A stretch of 64,000 nucleotides of DNA, from the NCBI GenBank assembly GCA_964247055.1, contig OZ176052.1, positions 10,726,001 through 10,790,000 of the forward strand, written 5' to 3'. Below are positions 39,428 to 52,200 of the stretch, one piece after another (positions within the stretch are counted from its first letter, which is position 1; each line of letters starts with the position of its first letter). The notes under the pieces are model-generated. The model saw only the letters and a program-made list of their open reading frames with translations. It was not told where the DNA came from and searched no databases. Position numbers and translations under genes: made by a program. This DNA is from Paragordius varius (Eukaryota; Nematomorpha).

Positions 39428-41755
39428 ATGGTACTTTGTAAGACATTATTATGTAGCCTTCTTGGGCTAATATGTAGCTCTTTCTTGATGGTCATGGCTC
39501 AACAAAATGTATTAGAATCACATCTGACCTTTTCCAGCCAAATTGCAAACATGGATTTTATAGGTAAAAATATGAACGATAGTAGCGACGATTCGATGAC
39601 AAATACAAATATTCCCATTTCATTTTACATGTTTTCACCGGTAAGTTTTGATATAGCTATTTCCATGTTTATGGATATGACTCAAATCGATGAAATATGT
39701 TTGTTTGGTTTAACCGAATCACCGCTGAATGTTTCCCAATTAGTCAAGCAGCTTAATAATTCAAGTGTAAAAGGAGTGATTAGATATGTCACTATCATAA
39801 TTGATGGAAACTCAAATAATATCAATGGGATTGGGAACAACATTAATATGTCAAACAGTTCGAATACGAAAAAAACTCAATTGCATTATACAAATTTGGC
39901 TTTGTTTGGGGCCAGCAAAATGAGTGTGGCAAATTGGACAGCCATAGGCTATAACATCTCAAGTCTCACTAATATAGCCTTGAATCAAATGTTCTCCAAC
40001 AATTCATCTAGCGCTATGATGAATAAGGTCTATTTCCCTGACAAAGTATTTCCAAATCCGTATCCAAATACCACCAACATTTTTAGCATTATGGAAATTA
40101 ATGCTGCATGGATGGATCCTTTTTTAAAGTATGAAATTGTTTTTCTTGGTATTAAGGAATTTGTACGATTCGTAATTGATAATAATCAGTCTTGAGTCAT
40201 ACTACTTATATATATATATATATGTATATATAAAATCAACTTTATTTGATTTGTTATTTTCTTGATTAACTGTTTTTCGGAGTTAATTATCTCATAACCG
40301 TTTTAAATCTAGAATCAATAATTTAAAAATAACTATTTTTTCCTTATTAAAATAGGGACTTATAATATTTTAAGTCAAAACTTATATAATATAGAAAAAA
40401 ACTTTGGATCTAAAAGAATTTAATTAAGGATAATATATAAGAGCATATAAAAAAAGGATTATTATAATCAATATTATTAAATATCGTTTATAACACGTTT
40501 ATCCATCTGAGAGGTTGATTTTTAATTATTAAAATATCCATAATCTTATTTTTAGATGATTTTAATAATGCTATATATTTTATTTTTAAGCCAAACTGTC
40601 CAAGGGACTTTTGGTAGCATGGGTGCTAATGCTTCAACCGTAACTATTGATTGGATAAAAAACACGAATACAACAGTAAATTGGTACATGTCAATGAAAT
40701 TAAAGTCAAATATTTTAGCAATGAAATTATCATCCTCCACGCCGTCGTCCCTATATTTCGTAATTATTGAGCCTAAAGGGAGAAGTTTGAAATCACTTGA
40801 GAGCTATATTTGCCGCGGTGATCATATTGCACCCGAAATACAAATGGCGCTCATGCCACAAAATTTAAAAATGATTGGGGAATTACTTATCCCCAAAATT
40901 AATGAAGAAAATGTCATAATGATTGATTCTAATGACTTGCTAGATGATGGCATCAAGTAATTAATGCATATAAAGTGAGAAATACGGTTTTTTGTAATCT
41001 AAAAAAGGACTTTTGTTTAAGAATGTGTTTTTACCGGTAAAATATCGGTATGACCCTAATGTTTTTATTCACAGTAACCAGTCACTGTTACAATGCAAAT
41101 ATATATAAATAAAATTGTTTTTCACCACACAAAGTCAACAAAATTATTGTAAATTTTAGCGTTTACATAAAATTAAGTTTAATATTATTATTTATTTGAC
41201 TTCGACTATGTTGTATTTCATGGTGGTATGTAAAAACCTAAATATTTATTAATATTTTTAATTGGGAGCATAATAAATACTTTATCACTCTCATTTTCGT
41301 GCACGCAAAGACGGCCCATACAATTACTATTTTTCAAAAAAAAACATTTCCATATATCTCATATGCCTTAATTTTTAATCATTTTCATAAATATTAGTGA
41401 CAATATGGATAATAAGGTGTATATGTATCAATATACCAGTCTTCAATTAACTCCATGGGGTTTGACATCTATGGTCGATAGTAAAAATAAAACTAAAATG
41501 AACAATACAGATAAGGACATGAATGAAACTACTAAAGTACCTACGACATCGAATTCAATAAACTCTGCGGGGAATAATACAATGACATCCATCTCAAGTA
41601 ACAACACGATGAAAAATAATGTCAGTTCTAATAATACGTCAATGATTTCACAAGTCATGATAGATCGACCCTTCATATATTTCATCATGTACAACAATAT
41701 AATCCTGATGAGAGGAAAATACCAAGGGGACACTAATACGTTGGAATCTAAATAA
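39428..41755 (+). CDS. Secreted serpin with an abnormal reactive-loop region
   Basis: Three exons (39428-40128, 40591-40956, 41398-41755) give 474 residues, longer than a typical 370-420 residue serpin. A signal peptide (LLCSLLGLICSSFLMVMAQQ) starts it. Serpin features: ISFYMFSPVSFDIAISMF (helix B/FSPLS block), MEINAAWMDPFL (strand 3A NAxxFKG block), SLYFVIIEPKGRSLKSLESY (strands 2B-3B) and the C-terminal signature RPFIYFIMYNNIILMRGKY. Between VYMYQYTSLQLT and RPF, where the hinge and reactive centre loop should be, there is a tract of about 70 residues rich in Asn, Thr and Ser with many N-x-S/T sequons. The conserved EEGTEAAA-type hinge is not seen, so classic protease trapping is doubtful. 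It may act as a binding or surface protein. All splice phases fit. Confidence 0.85.
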
Positions 41756-43716
41756 TTATCATTTTATATAATTAACAAACATGCATAATCTAGATTTATC
41801 ATGTCTAAATTATTTATAAACTGTTTTATTCTAAATTTATTGTATAAACTTCACACCGTTTCTAAATAGATGTCTATTGACATTGTGAATAAAATACTTA
41901 TCAAATATTAAAATTTTGGGTCCGGTTGTACTTTTTGGCGGCTTTTTAATCATAGGATGGCTTTCCAAATATGGAAAAATTAAGTCATTCAAAATTAATT
42001 GTATTAACATAATGCGCCTACAGCAAAATACAGCCGTGGATGTTATAAGCTGGTCGCTTAGCGACATTAAATAAAAAAATTTTGTAAAATTTATAGGTAT
42101 GATATATTAATGCTAATATTTCAAATCTTCATGAACAGACAAGAATATTCTGCTTGTAGATTTATCATAAATAATTATTTCCATTTCGGGTGCTCTTGGG
42201 CCATGCGTGTCATTTGAGGAAGGTTGGGGTTAAAGTTGGTGATAAAGATTATATATCTACCTGGTTTAAAAAATGTCTCTTTTTCGGGCTCCTTTGATCA
42301 AACCATGTATAATGTTTTCTTTAACACATCGGATCGTAAAATCTGACCTATTAAATGTAAGCATCAAATCGAAAATTTAATTAAATATAAGTTATCAAAT
42401 CGAAAAGAGAAATTTGGGTTTGATAAAGTTTAGGTAATATTTAAAATCTCAGCTTACTTTGATTCCCAAGATTTTTCAAAAGCACCACATTCAGCATGCG
42501 TTTCAACGGGATATATCTATGGATTTGAAAATCCATGATTCGGATGCATATCAATATTAGAATAGCTAGTTGGGTAGATAAATTAATAACAGTAGAGCTC
42601 CAAATTTAGTTTAATGTGCTCTTAGTGGATGGTTTTATTGATATACGTCGAGATGTCGGATTCCGAATTACCATCTGACATAATAGATTCTAATTTGTAC
42701 TAGTATCTGTGATCCATTTTGAAATCATTAATCATTAGGGGTGCCAAGGAGGCATTTATATCTTTAATCCGGATCTATTTAATTTTAGACAATTATGTTT
42801 GCCTTGATGATTAGTTTATGCAGATTATATCTCTGACAGAAAGGAATTTTATTATGAGAACAGTGTCGGGCATTCATTGCAATTGCAGTTTTAAGTCCTT
42901 CAATGCACACACCGGTGGGGAAATCACAGTTATTAATCAAAATTTTGGTTGATGATCAAAAGGGGAGATTATAAACACCCATGCATAAGTCCATTAAGGA
43001 TAGAAACCAATCGGTGGGACTTAATAAGATTTAGGATATAGCGAATGTACTAAATGTATTTCGTGTTTGGAGATGCTGTAACAATATAGAATATGCCACA
43101 AAGAGCAGTTCACCAAAAAAATTTAGTTAAGCAATATGTGTGATTCTGTCTTTTTTAATGTGAAGCAGCCAAAAGTGGTATTAACTTTCTTATATAACTA
43201 GCAAAGCCAGAGACCAAAAAGACCATGAGAATCCTGAAACATTTATCCATCAGAATATATTCATAAGAATATTTTTTATGCAGTGTGGTATATAGAATGT
43301 TTAATTACTTAAAGTGTTTTTATACGGTTTTCATCCAAAATCCAAAATATCATAAAATAAAGTTTATCCAAATTTTGCAAAAAATTAAATTTTTTAACAA
43401 CGCATGGATATTTTCAAAATATATAAATTGATGTTATAATCTAGCGCTTTTGGCTTTTGTATGTATTTTTTAAAAAATCGTCCATTTCAGAGAAAGATAA
43501 AGATTTAAGACTTTCGGAGCTCTCATCTAAAAACTTTGTATTAAATATATTAAAAAAAATTGTATAATGCGCTTAAACGTTTCGAAAGCATATTTTTAAA
43601 TTCTAGTTTAATAGTTTAAATATTTTAGATATTCCAATCTCAAATCGCATTGGGATATTTAATCCCAAAATGAACTGCTACATCACTACCCGGAGCTAAA
43701 AATATACAGTTTAGAG
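41756..43716. other. Intergenic; possible remnant of a DNA transposon
   Basis: No intact gene. Minus-strand fragments (41837-42067; around 42490-42570 with HPNHGFSNP then ETHAECGAFEKSWES; around 42790-42920) have a faint DDE-transposase look, but frames are broken and no terminal repeats were found. Confidence 0.3.
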
Positions 43717-45248
43717 CAGTGGTACTCACCAAAAAAATTGACGGGCCAAATAAAATATATATTTTTTTCGAGGGTTATGAAATTTATAATGGCAAAATTC
43801 CAAAGCACGTTTTCAATTAGTTTAAAAAATTAAAATATTTTGATAACTACATTTATTTTGATATTAATCAAAATTTTTGACAAATTTGGTTTCGCCTCAT
43901 GACAGGCCAATCTTAATACGTCGTCCATATGATTATCGGTTGATTTCTGTATGTATTCCTACTTCATTTTTGAATATACCGTCTCACACTTATAGGTTGA
44001 CTGAAAAACAGTTAGGATAACTTGAGAAGTTTTTTATGTTTATGATTATTTGGCACATCTTGCCAAAACTCTACACATCTTTCTTCCCAACGATTCTCCT
44101 TGAATATATCCTATGTATGGGAATCATTTTAAAAATCTAAGAATTCTTCAATAATGTGCGCCTGATCAAAACCGAAATGAACAAGTTGCTCATTATTGAA
44201 TATATCCATATGCCATGTAAATTTTGAAATATGAATTCCATCTCATTAGATAAAAATGTTAAATGATTTTCTATTATTAAATTAATCTCCGCGGTAAATT
44301 CCATATATTCTTCATATATCATTAAGTGTTGAAAAATATAGGAGTGTTTTAATTAAAAACTTGTTATTTATTATTTATTTTTCTTTAAAAGCAAATATTT
44401 GATTAGTAGATTGGGTTATTAATTTGCTTCCTTAAAGGCTTTTATTAAAAAAGTTTTTAAGTAATGTCGCAAAGGTAGGCTAATAAAAACCACCATTTCT
44501 ATTGATTTCCTCGTCAAACTTTCTGTTATTTTTAGAATCTCATGTCTTAAAACAAAAAATCTATTTAACACAAAGCCTAGCATCTCACAGCTGTGTACAA
44601 AAGAATATCATCAAACTCCCTGTTAATATCTTTCAGAAGGTTTATGAATTTACGGGGGTTCATTTCTATTTAAAACGACAAAGAATTTCCTTTCATTCTT
44701 TTTTAAAGGAGCGATTTTCATCGAATAATTTACTTATTTTAGCATTAGATGTCATCCTATGAATTTATTAAATATTATGCATTTTTCAAAATAGGAATAT
44801 AATTTGAATTATGCTATAAAAAATCAGGTCGAAATTTTATGAGTTGATTTGAAAAATATTTTATGGGAATGAGTTATAAAAAAATGCAAGATAGCAATGA
44901 AAAGAATATGAATATGCAAGTTTGGGTGAAAGGCTTGCTTAAATACAAAAAAGGACTGCAATAAAATTTTATAATAGAAAAGAAAATAGAATACAGAAAC
45001 AGAAACAGAAACAGAAACAACGTGTGCCAAAATGGTGAAATCACTATAATGTAGGAAAATTTTTCTACATTTCAAATTGGGTAACAAAAATAAATCTAAA
45101 AAAATAAATTAAGATTAAATAAGTTAAAATTCGTTTATGTGTTAAAAATTCATCAATAAAAAAATTTAGTATCAATATGATTATAGGGCAATTTTAAAAC
45201 ACTCCTAGGGCCGCATGCGGCCCGCGGGCCGCGGTTGGAGTATTACTG
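43717..45248 (-). mobile_element. Decayed hAT transposon (1.5 kb) with 8-bp target duplication
   Basis: The left end CAGTGGTACTCACC and the inverted right end CAGTAATACTCCAACC are hAT-type termini; GACGGGCC and CGGGCCGC lie just inside. It is flanked by GTTTAGAG (43709-43716) and GTTTAGAA (45249-45256), an 8-bp duplication with one change. Minus-strand fragments resemble a hAT transposase (LLKDINREFDDILLYTAVR, then VLNRFFVLRHEIL near 44550-44640), with stops and missing parts. An (AGAAAC)n run lies at about 44995-45020. Non-functional. Confidence 0.85.
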
Positions 45249-45274
45249 GTTTAGAATCTATTTTTTCCTTTTTC

Positions 45275-45432
45275 TAAAAGGATAAGGACTTAAATTGCAT
45301 CCAGATTTGTGTAAGCTAAACACTCGCCTGGCTGGGACTGACAGTGATTATGGAAAAATTTCCTAGTTTCTGGGTTCAAACACTGGCCCTCAGTGTAAGA
45401 GTTCGGCGCCCTACCTACTATACCATCGCGCC
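45275..45432 (-). repeat. tRNA-derived SINE-like unit
   Basis: On the minus strand GGCGCGATGGTATAGTAGGT (A-box-like) is followed about 30 bases on by CCAGTGTTTGAACCC (B-box-like), spaced as in an RNA polymerase III internal promoter. A further 90 or so bases (…CAGTCCCAGCCAGGCGAGTG...) follow. The head does not fold as a convincing full tRNA, so a SINE or tRNA relic is the better reading. The 3' limit is approximate. It sits between two hAT elements. Confidence 0.55.
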
Positions 45433-45571
45433 TTATACCATCAGCCAAAAGCATTATAGAATCCTGATATATTTATTCATCGATCTCATTAAAATATTTT
45501 TTAGCGTGCAAAAAAAGTAAAGAATAAATTTTAACATTTCAATTCAATTAGTGTAATTAGTGACCTTAGAC

Positions 45572-45644
45572 CAGGGGTGTCCAACACAAATGGCTTGAAG
45601 AGCCACCTTTTCGAACTCAAAATTTCAAAGAGCCACTTTTTATT

Positions 45645-45676
<32 letters not shown>

Positions 45677-48104
45677 CAAGACATTGGTAACAAATAAATT
45701 TATTATATTAACATATAGATGTGCTAATTTTCATATAAAAAGAGAATAAACAGTATAAATATAAAAATGCTTTGCTAATTAAATTATATCAATGTGTAAA
45801 AAAAAGATAAAATGGATATGGTAAACTCTAGCAATTTGAAAGTATGACTAGAGTAGACTGTGGCGAATTTAATCGCCAAAATTTAACCTTTTTTTATCTA
45901 ATAAAAATAAAAGAAATAAATATTTTTCATCGCATAAATAAATTTTTAATGGGATATTTAATAATTTTTTTGCTTAATACTTTCAGGTCTATATCAATAT
46001 TTGATACAGCACATCTCAATTTATTCTCCAAGTTTTCATCAGTTAATAAAATACGTGAGATTTTGTGTATTTCATTTCAGCAAAAAAACTTTCACAAAGA
46101 TAAGTGGACCCAAAAGCTAATCTTTGTGCAAAAATTCTTAAATTAGGAAATTTATCAAACGTTATATATTTTTTATAAAATTCAATTTTATTTGTTTGCC
46201 CAAATAATAATTTTAATATTGCAAATCTAGTAATTCCATTTGTAAATTAATAGGAGCGTTGATAGCTTCAACGTAGAATGGACAACAAAATAAATCAAAT
46301 ATTTTTTCATATTTTGTCATATCCCCGTATCGATTATTGAATGCTTTTGATAGTATGTTAATTTGATCTGCATATTCTGAAAAATCGTTAGTTTTACCAG
46401 CTTTGAATCAATTCAATTCTGGAAAATGTTCAGCATTATTTTTTTAAATGGCATTCAAATAACGTCATTTTTTTACAAAACGCTTTAATATGGTTATTCG
46501 CATCAAAAATTAAATTATCTTGATTTTGCAAGGATTCATTTAATTGATTTAGTTTTCGGTAATATCTACGGAAAAGCAGATATCTGACAACCAATCTTCA
46601 TTGGTTAATTCCTCTACCAAATAATTATTCTGCGATAGAAAAATATTTATTTCTTTTAATAAATAATAAAACCATTTTAGACATTTCCCTCGACTAAGCC
46701 ACCTTACATTTGATAAAATATAAGATCTCCATATTCTGAATGAATTTCTTTGAATAACTCCTTAAACTGCCTATGCTGCAAAGTATAAGATTTTATGAAA
46801 TTAACTACTTTAATAACAACGGTCATAACATTGTCCATTGTCAGAGCATGTGCGCAGAGATTTTCACGGTGAATCATGCAATGCAATATATATATGGTCA
46901 ATATTTATATCATCGGATTCCATCTTATTTAACAATATTCCACGGTTCCCTTGTTTTTTCCCATCATAGCTGGGGCACCATCTATTGTCAAACAAGATAG
47001 GGCCCTCATATAATTTATTGTCCTCAATACATTTTAAAATTGCATGAAACATATAATCTTCCTTAGTTGTATTTTTCATCGGAAATAAGCCTAACATATC
47101 TTCTGGTATATTAAAAAATTCATCTATCCCTCGAATAAAGACTACCAATTGTGATATGTTGCTTATATCTGTGCTTTCATCAAATGACAAGGAAAACGCC
47201 ACAAAATTTTAAATTCTTTCTTTTTGGGAAAGTTGAATTTCTTCTGCGATGTCTGTAATTCGTCGACACATAGTATTGGGTGAAAGACTTATATTGGATA
47301 TTAATTCAACTTTACTAGGCAAAATTACAATTTCCAGTACGCATTCCTTTACAAACTAACCATCAGAATAAGGCTTCACTTCTTTGGCGAGTAAATTGTT
47401 GGCAACAATACAACTTGCCTTTACTATCGCATAAGGTTGCGTGAATGAAATTGTTGTTGGAGATTATTAATATTTTTTAAAGATTCTAATTTTATTATTT
47501 TCATTTTTGTAGTCATATAAATAAAATCCAAATGCATGGTATTGGCATGTCTTTTTAATATATTCGCGAAACCCGTTTGTCGTAAATTTGCAAATAAGGC
47601 ACTCCGCTTTGTTAAAAATTTGAGTAAACCCATATTTTAATTCCCAATCGGGATAGTATTTTCTAGTTACTTTTTTAGATTTATGCATATTAAAAGATAA
47701 ATAAATTATTTTAAATACCTATTTTTATGCAAGTAATTTAATGTTTCAATGGACCCAAATTATAATTCACAGTATTGGTATGAAAGCTTAAATTATTTTA
47801 AATACCTATTTTTTGCAAGTAATTGATTATTTTAATTTAATGTGAAATTTATCATCTGGAAGTTCGAAAACATGCAGGAAAAAATGTGTTTTATAAATGA
47901 TTAAATAAATGCGATGATAGATTATAATAAATAATTTTATTAAAAGTTTCTAAAAATATTTTAAATGTCAAAATAAAAATGCATAATTTAAATATAAAAT
48001 TTTTTTAAAAAAATAGAAATTATTTTTATTTTCAAAATTTTCAAAGAGCCACTCATTTTCAATGAGCCACTAGTGGCTCGCGAGTATCCTGTTGGACACC
48101 CCTG
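45572..48104 (-). mobile_element. hAT transposon, full-length ends, decayed transposase
   Basis: Terminal repeats CAGGGGTGTCCAACA at both ends and a perfect 8-bp target duplication CCTTAGAC (45564-45571 and 48105-48112). Subterminal GAGCCAC motifs are repeated at both ends. Minus-strand transposase pieces: a BED-finger-like start at 47467-47688 (DWELKYGFTQIFNKAECLIC), the core at 46864-47202 (AFSLSFDESTDISNISQLVV), then ENLCAHALTMDNVMTVV, HRQFKELFKEIHSEYGD and VRWLSRG at about 46690-46900, with C-terminal pieces to about 46020. This is the hAT group that also gave vertebrate GTF2IRD2-like and related domesticated genes. Several frameshifts make it inactive, but the perfect duplication argues for a fairly recent insertion. 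A (TA)n run lies at about 45647-45676. Confidence 0.93.
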
Positions 48105-48320
48105 CCTTAGACAATATATAGATATTATTTTAAAATTCTCAAAGGGACGGTTACTATTTAGTATTATGCTTCAATCTTAATAAAATATATAAAATAGGCA
48201 AAAATATTTGAATAAAATTTGGATTTAAAATATTTCATATTATATTATTTCGGCGTCAGTTTATTTTGCAAATATTCGCAAAACGTGTTTTATTTAATTT
48301 AACGCTTAATATTTTATTAA

Positions 48321-48878
48321 CACTTCGATTCACATTGGGGTATCTAAATACCCAAGACTAAATTTGAGTTAGGATTTTAATAAACTACTGAAGGAAACGG
48401 TTCCAATTTAATTTTATGCTTCTATCCTATTAAAAATTATATAAATATGCCAAAATATTCAAATTAAATTTTGTTTTGAAAAAAAATTTCCATGTCACTA
48501 CGACGCGAAATTTTTGCAAAATATCGTCTTCATTTAATTTTAAGGGTAAAATTAAAGCTTTTTTTTTAAAATTACATCTAACATTGATAGTAAAAGAAAA
48601 AGCTGTTTATTTTGTATTCTTTTTCAATTTTACCATTGCACGCATGCCACGTTATCTAAATTATAACCTTTCGGTTTAAGCTTAAAGTAATTAATATAAA
48701 GTATTTTTGAATGAAATATTTAATATATTTCGGTTTATTAATGGTATATATGTTTAAAATTTAACCATAGTTTTGATTCCTTCCATATTTTTAAAGAATT
48801 TAATTTTAAACAGGCCCGGCGTATTTAACTACCCCAATTTAAAACGGAGGACAAAAATGAATGTGTTGTATCCAAGTG
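48321..48878 (-). mobile_element. TTAA-flanked MITE (copy D, inverted)
   Basis: 558 bp with TTAA on both sides (48317-48320, 48879-48882). It is inverted relative to copies A-C: begins CACTTCGATTCACATTGGGG and ends TGTTGTATCCAAGTG. The internal blocks (GTTTCCTTCAGTAG, CAGGCC, ATATCGTC) match copy C in reverse. Confidence 0.9.
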
Positions 48879-49248
48879 TTAATATAATCATATTTTACAT
48901 TGCTAGAAATAGCAAAAGTGAATCATTTTATATTATTTTATATTTAGCTATTCACATGTAATTAAGGCTAAATTTTTACTTTTAGGTTTTTCCTTAGTAT
49001 GCTGTGTTTTGAATTAATCTCTTATCATCAATGTTTATTAAGTCCAAACTTTTTCTACGGTTTTAATTTATTCCAAATTTTTTGAAATAAATAATTGTGC
49101 TTAAACCATATCTATTGATATATGCATTGGTTATAAAAGTTAAAGTCAATAAATAATTTTATTTATCGGAAAATTTTAATGGCCAACTTTTTTTAAAAAA
49201 TTAATTTTTGCAATAAACAGATTCTTTAGCCATTCATGGTTACAACAC

Positions 49249-52200
49249 ATGTATGATTCTCAAGTGGGCGTTTTCGCTTGTCTTTTATTTTCGATTCCTG
49301 CCGTTTTAAGCAAGGAATATGTCCGCTTTGTTCCAGATATAATAATTCAAAAAAAAGCTATAGCGCATGTAGATAGCCATTCTTACATAATTCGTATAAA
49401 TATTTTTTAATTTTTTAGCTTTCATAGCTGGTGGTTCTGTAGCTCTTATGGCGGTATTACTTGTGTCAATATTCATTTATCAAAGGTATGTGTTTTTTTT
49501 ATTTATTTCATAATGTTTTATAAAAATGTTGATTGATTTTATCAAACTTCTAGAAAAAAATCTCAACGTTCGCCTCTCACAAATATATATGATGGCGAAT
49601 ACATACCTAAATCATCTCCCATCCCTACGAAAGAGTCAGGGAAACACTCCATTTTAGCTAATGGGATAAAGAATGGATTTTTGACCAGATCGTCCGCACG
49701 AAATGGGGGAATTCTTAAAGGTGGATATGGGGCCTCGTCGGAAGACGATGAAACAGCTGGTAATTTAGATGCTAGACTTTCGCAAAGTGCTCATCTCTAT
49801 CAATACCAACATGCCAAACAGCAAATGCTTTCACTACAAAAGTAAGCAGAACCTTTGTAAATAGCGTTCCTTTAAAAAAATAACGATTAAATTTCAGATA
49901 GACTCACATAATATGAAATATCACTATTTAATGATATAAAATTTATATTATTTTAACTTAATTATTTCATTTCGTTTTGTCGTATTTAATTTAAACATAT
50001 TGCATTTGTTGTATCAAATGACTGTTATAAGTAATTAGGCCAATTAATATTTTTTTGATGGTTAAATACCTATCCCTAATTCCTAATATTGAAAGTTGTG
50101 TATAGTGTCATGTCTAAATTGTTTTTTATCAAATAGAAGTAATTAGTAGTTATTATATTAAAATATGAAGTCTAAATGTATGTGTAATTTGCAAAATTAA
50201 TTTTAGTTGCAAAACTATTATTTGGTTATATCATCAACCATATTGCTAATAGGATTGATTCTTAAATATTAATTGTCGAAAAAACGTTTTATCGCTAAAT
50301 GACTTATTACATTCTTATATTAACTTGTCTTTTTTTACGAAATTGCTTCTACTATCATAAATTTTGCTATTACGCAACCATGTATAACCTTGAACCAAAA
50401 CAAAAAGAATTTTAAAATAAAATTTTTACTACTAAATTCAGATCCTTTTTTCTGTCGTCAGAAATATCGATCGATATAATAATAATATGCTTGTAATGCC
50501 ATTCTGACTATTAAAGATGAGCTAAAATTTTTTATCCTTTACCAAAGTTAATTTTTTCAATTAATCATATTTTGTTTCTTTAAGTATTGCTACTAAATAT
50601 GGATTTTTATATTTTTGGTATGAGGAATAGTATGTATCAAAAGTATAAAAAATTATTTATACATCATTTGCGTCAATGATGAATGCTTTTAGTGTGTGTG
50701 AGTATTTATACATTGTAATTAGTTTTCCTGGTAATAGTTATTATTTACGTCAAAGACATATTTTGCAATTTAAGTCTAATGTAGGGTCAAAAATAAATAA
50801 TTAATCAATATATCTACAGACAAACTCATTATGATTAAGAATGGAATAAAATATTTAATTAATTCTATCTTTATTAGAAAAATTATGATCTATTTGGGTT
50901 TGGCATAAATTAAAATAATTTTTTCATACCTTAGGATTTTTTTTCTCGCGTTACACATAAAAATTGGCAAAAACGGTCATTTTATCACTATACACACATA
51001 TTATTAATCCTTAATTTTTTTTTAATAGATTGGTTCCAAAGAATGCGGTTGCAAATCATTAAAAACAATCTCGATTGTAATAAATTATAAATAATTTGTT
51101 AGTAACCATTTACCAATTTGTCGCAATGGCAAAAAATTATTGTTTATGCTTAGGCATACATAATATTAGCTAAAAAAATGTCATTTTTCTGTAAAGAATA
51201 AACTGCGCCAAAATAGTCCACTCACTAAGACTTCAGCTGCAGTATTATTGGTTATATGACTCATTATTTTGTTAATAAGGAAAAAAAACTAGAATGCGTG
51301 AGTTAGTAGGATTTTTTTCATATTATCTACTTAAATTCTCATTGCACCTAATCGAAAAAATATTTTTGCTTACCCATGAAATTTTTTTATTAAAGAAATA
51401 CTAATATATAAGCAATTAGTACCCACTTTATTGTTATTTTGGCCAATTGACAATAAACATGTGACTAACAAACAACATATGGGTGAAACATAATTTGTAC
51501 ATTTCATAATAATGAACAAAATATGTTTTACATTATACACTATTGTATTGCCAATTCGCCAAAAATACAATGAAGTGGGTACTCTAATAAGGTGTTTATT
51601 GTAAGAGAGTTTATTTGCGCCATAAAACAAGCAATTTTAAGCCTCATTTTCCTTTATAAATTATGCATTTTTTTCAGACAAATGTCCGTATTAAAGGACA
51701 ATGATGATGATGATGAATACATCAATGAGGAGGAAAGTACGGATGAAGAAATGTTTAAGAAGGGAAATAATCCACCAAACATTAAAACTGGTGCTGGTAA
51801 AGATACCACAACAGTCGTAAACAGTGATTTAAGTGATTTTGAATCTCAACAACATGAAACAGGCAAAAATGGAATAAAACATATCAATATCAAAGACGAT
51901 ACTTTTAATCGAAGGACAAGAGTAGATTCTGGTGGTGATTATACAGTTTATGAGTGTCCGGGGCTTGCTTCGGTAATGTAACTTTTTTAAACGTTTTTTT
52001 TCCTATAGTAAAATAAGAATCAAAAAGTATTTTTTTTTCATTAAGAAAACTTATAATATTTTCTACATAACTCTTGAAATACTAATAGAATGGGCTACAA
52101 CATCTATAATTATTTCGCAGCCCCAAACAACAGGTTTTTAAATAGGTTTTTTTGTAGAAAATCTAGTTTTAAATATTTGTCTTTATAAATTTAGTTACAC

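Noticed and set aside
41443-41733. Hydrophobic minus-strand frame that could be read as a membrane protein
   Set aside because: It is the antisense of the Asn/Thr/Ser-rich serpin exon; such codons read as Val/Ile/Leu on the other strand.
44824-45087. Minus-strand frame with VSVSVSV
   Set aside because: Produced by the (AGAAAC)n microsatellite within a decayed hAT element.
45372-45432. A genuine tRNA gene on the minus strand
   Set aside because: A- and B-box-like motifs are present, but I could not pair a full acceptor stem and T arm, and a non-tRNA body follows; SINE or relic is likelier.
51370-51630. Minus-strand open frame of 86 codons
   Set aside because: It lies across the terminal inverted repeats of a MITE in an intron of the plus-strand NPDC1-like gene.
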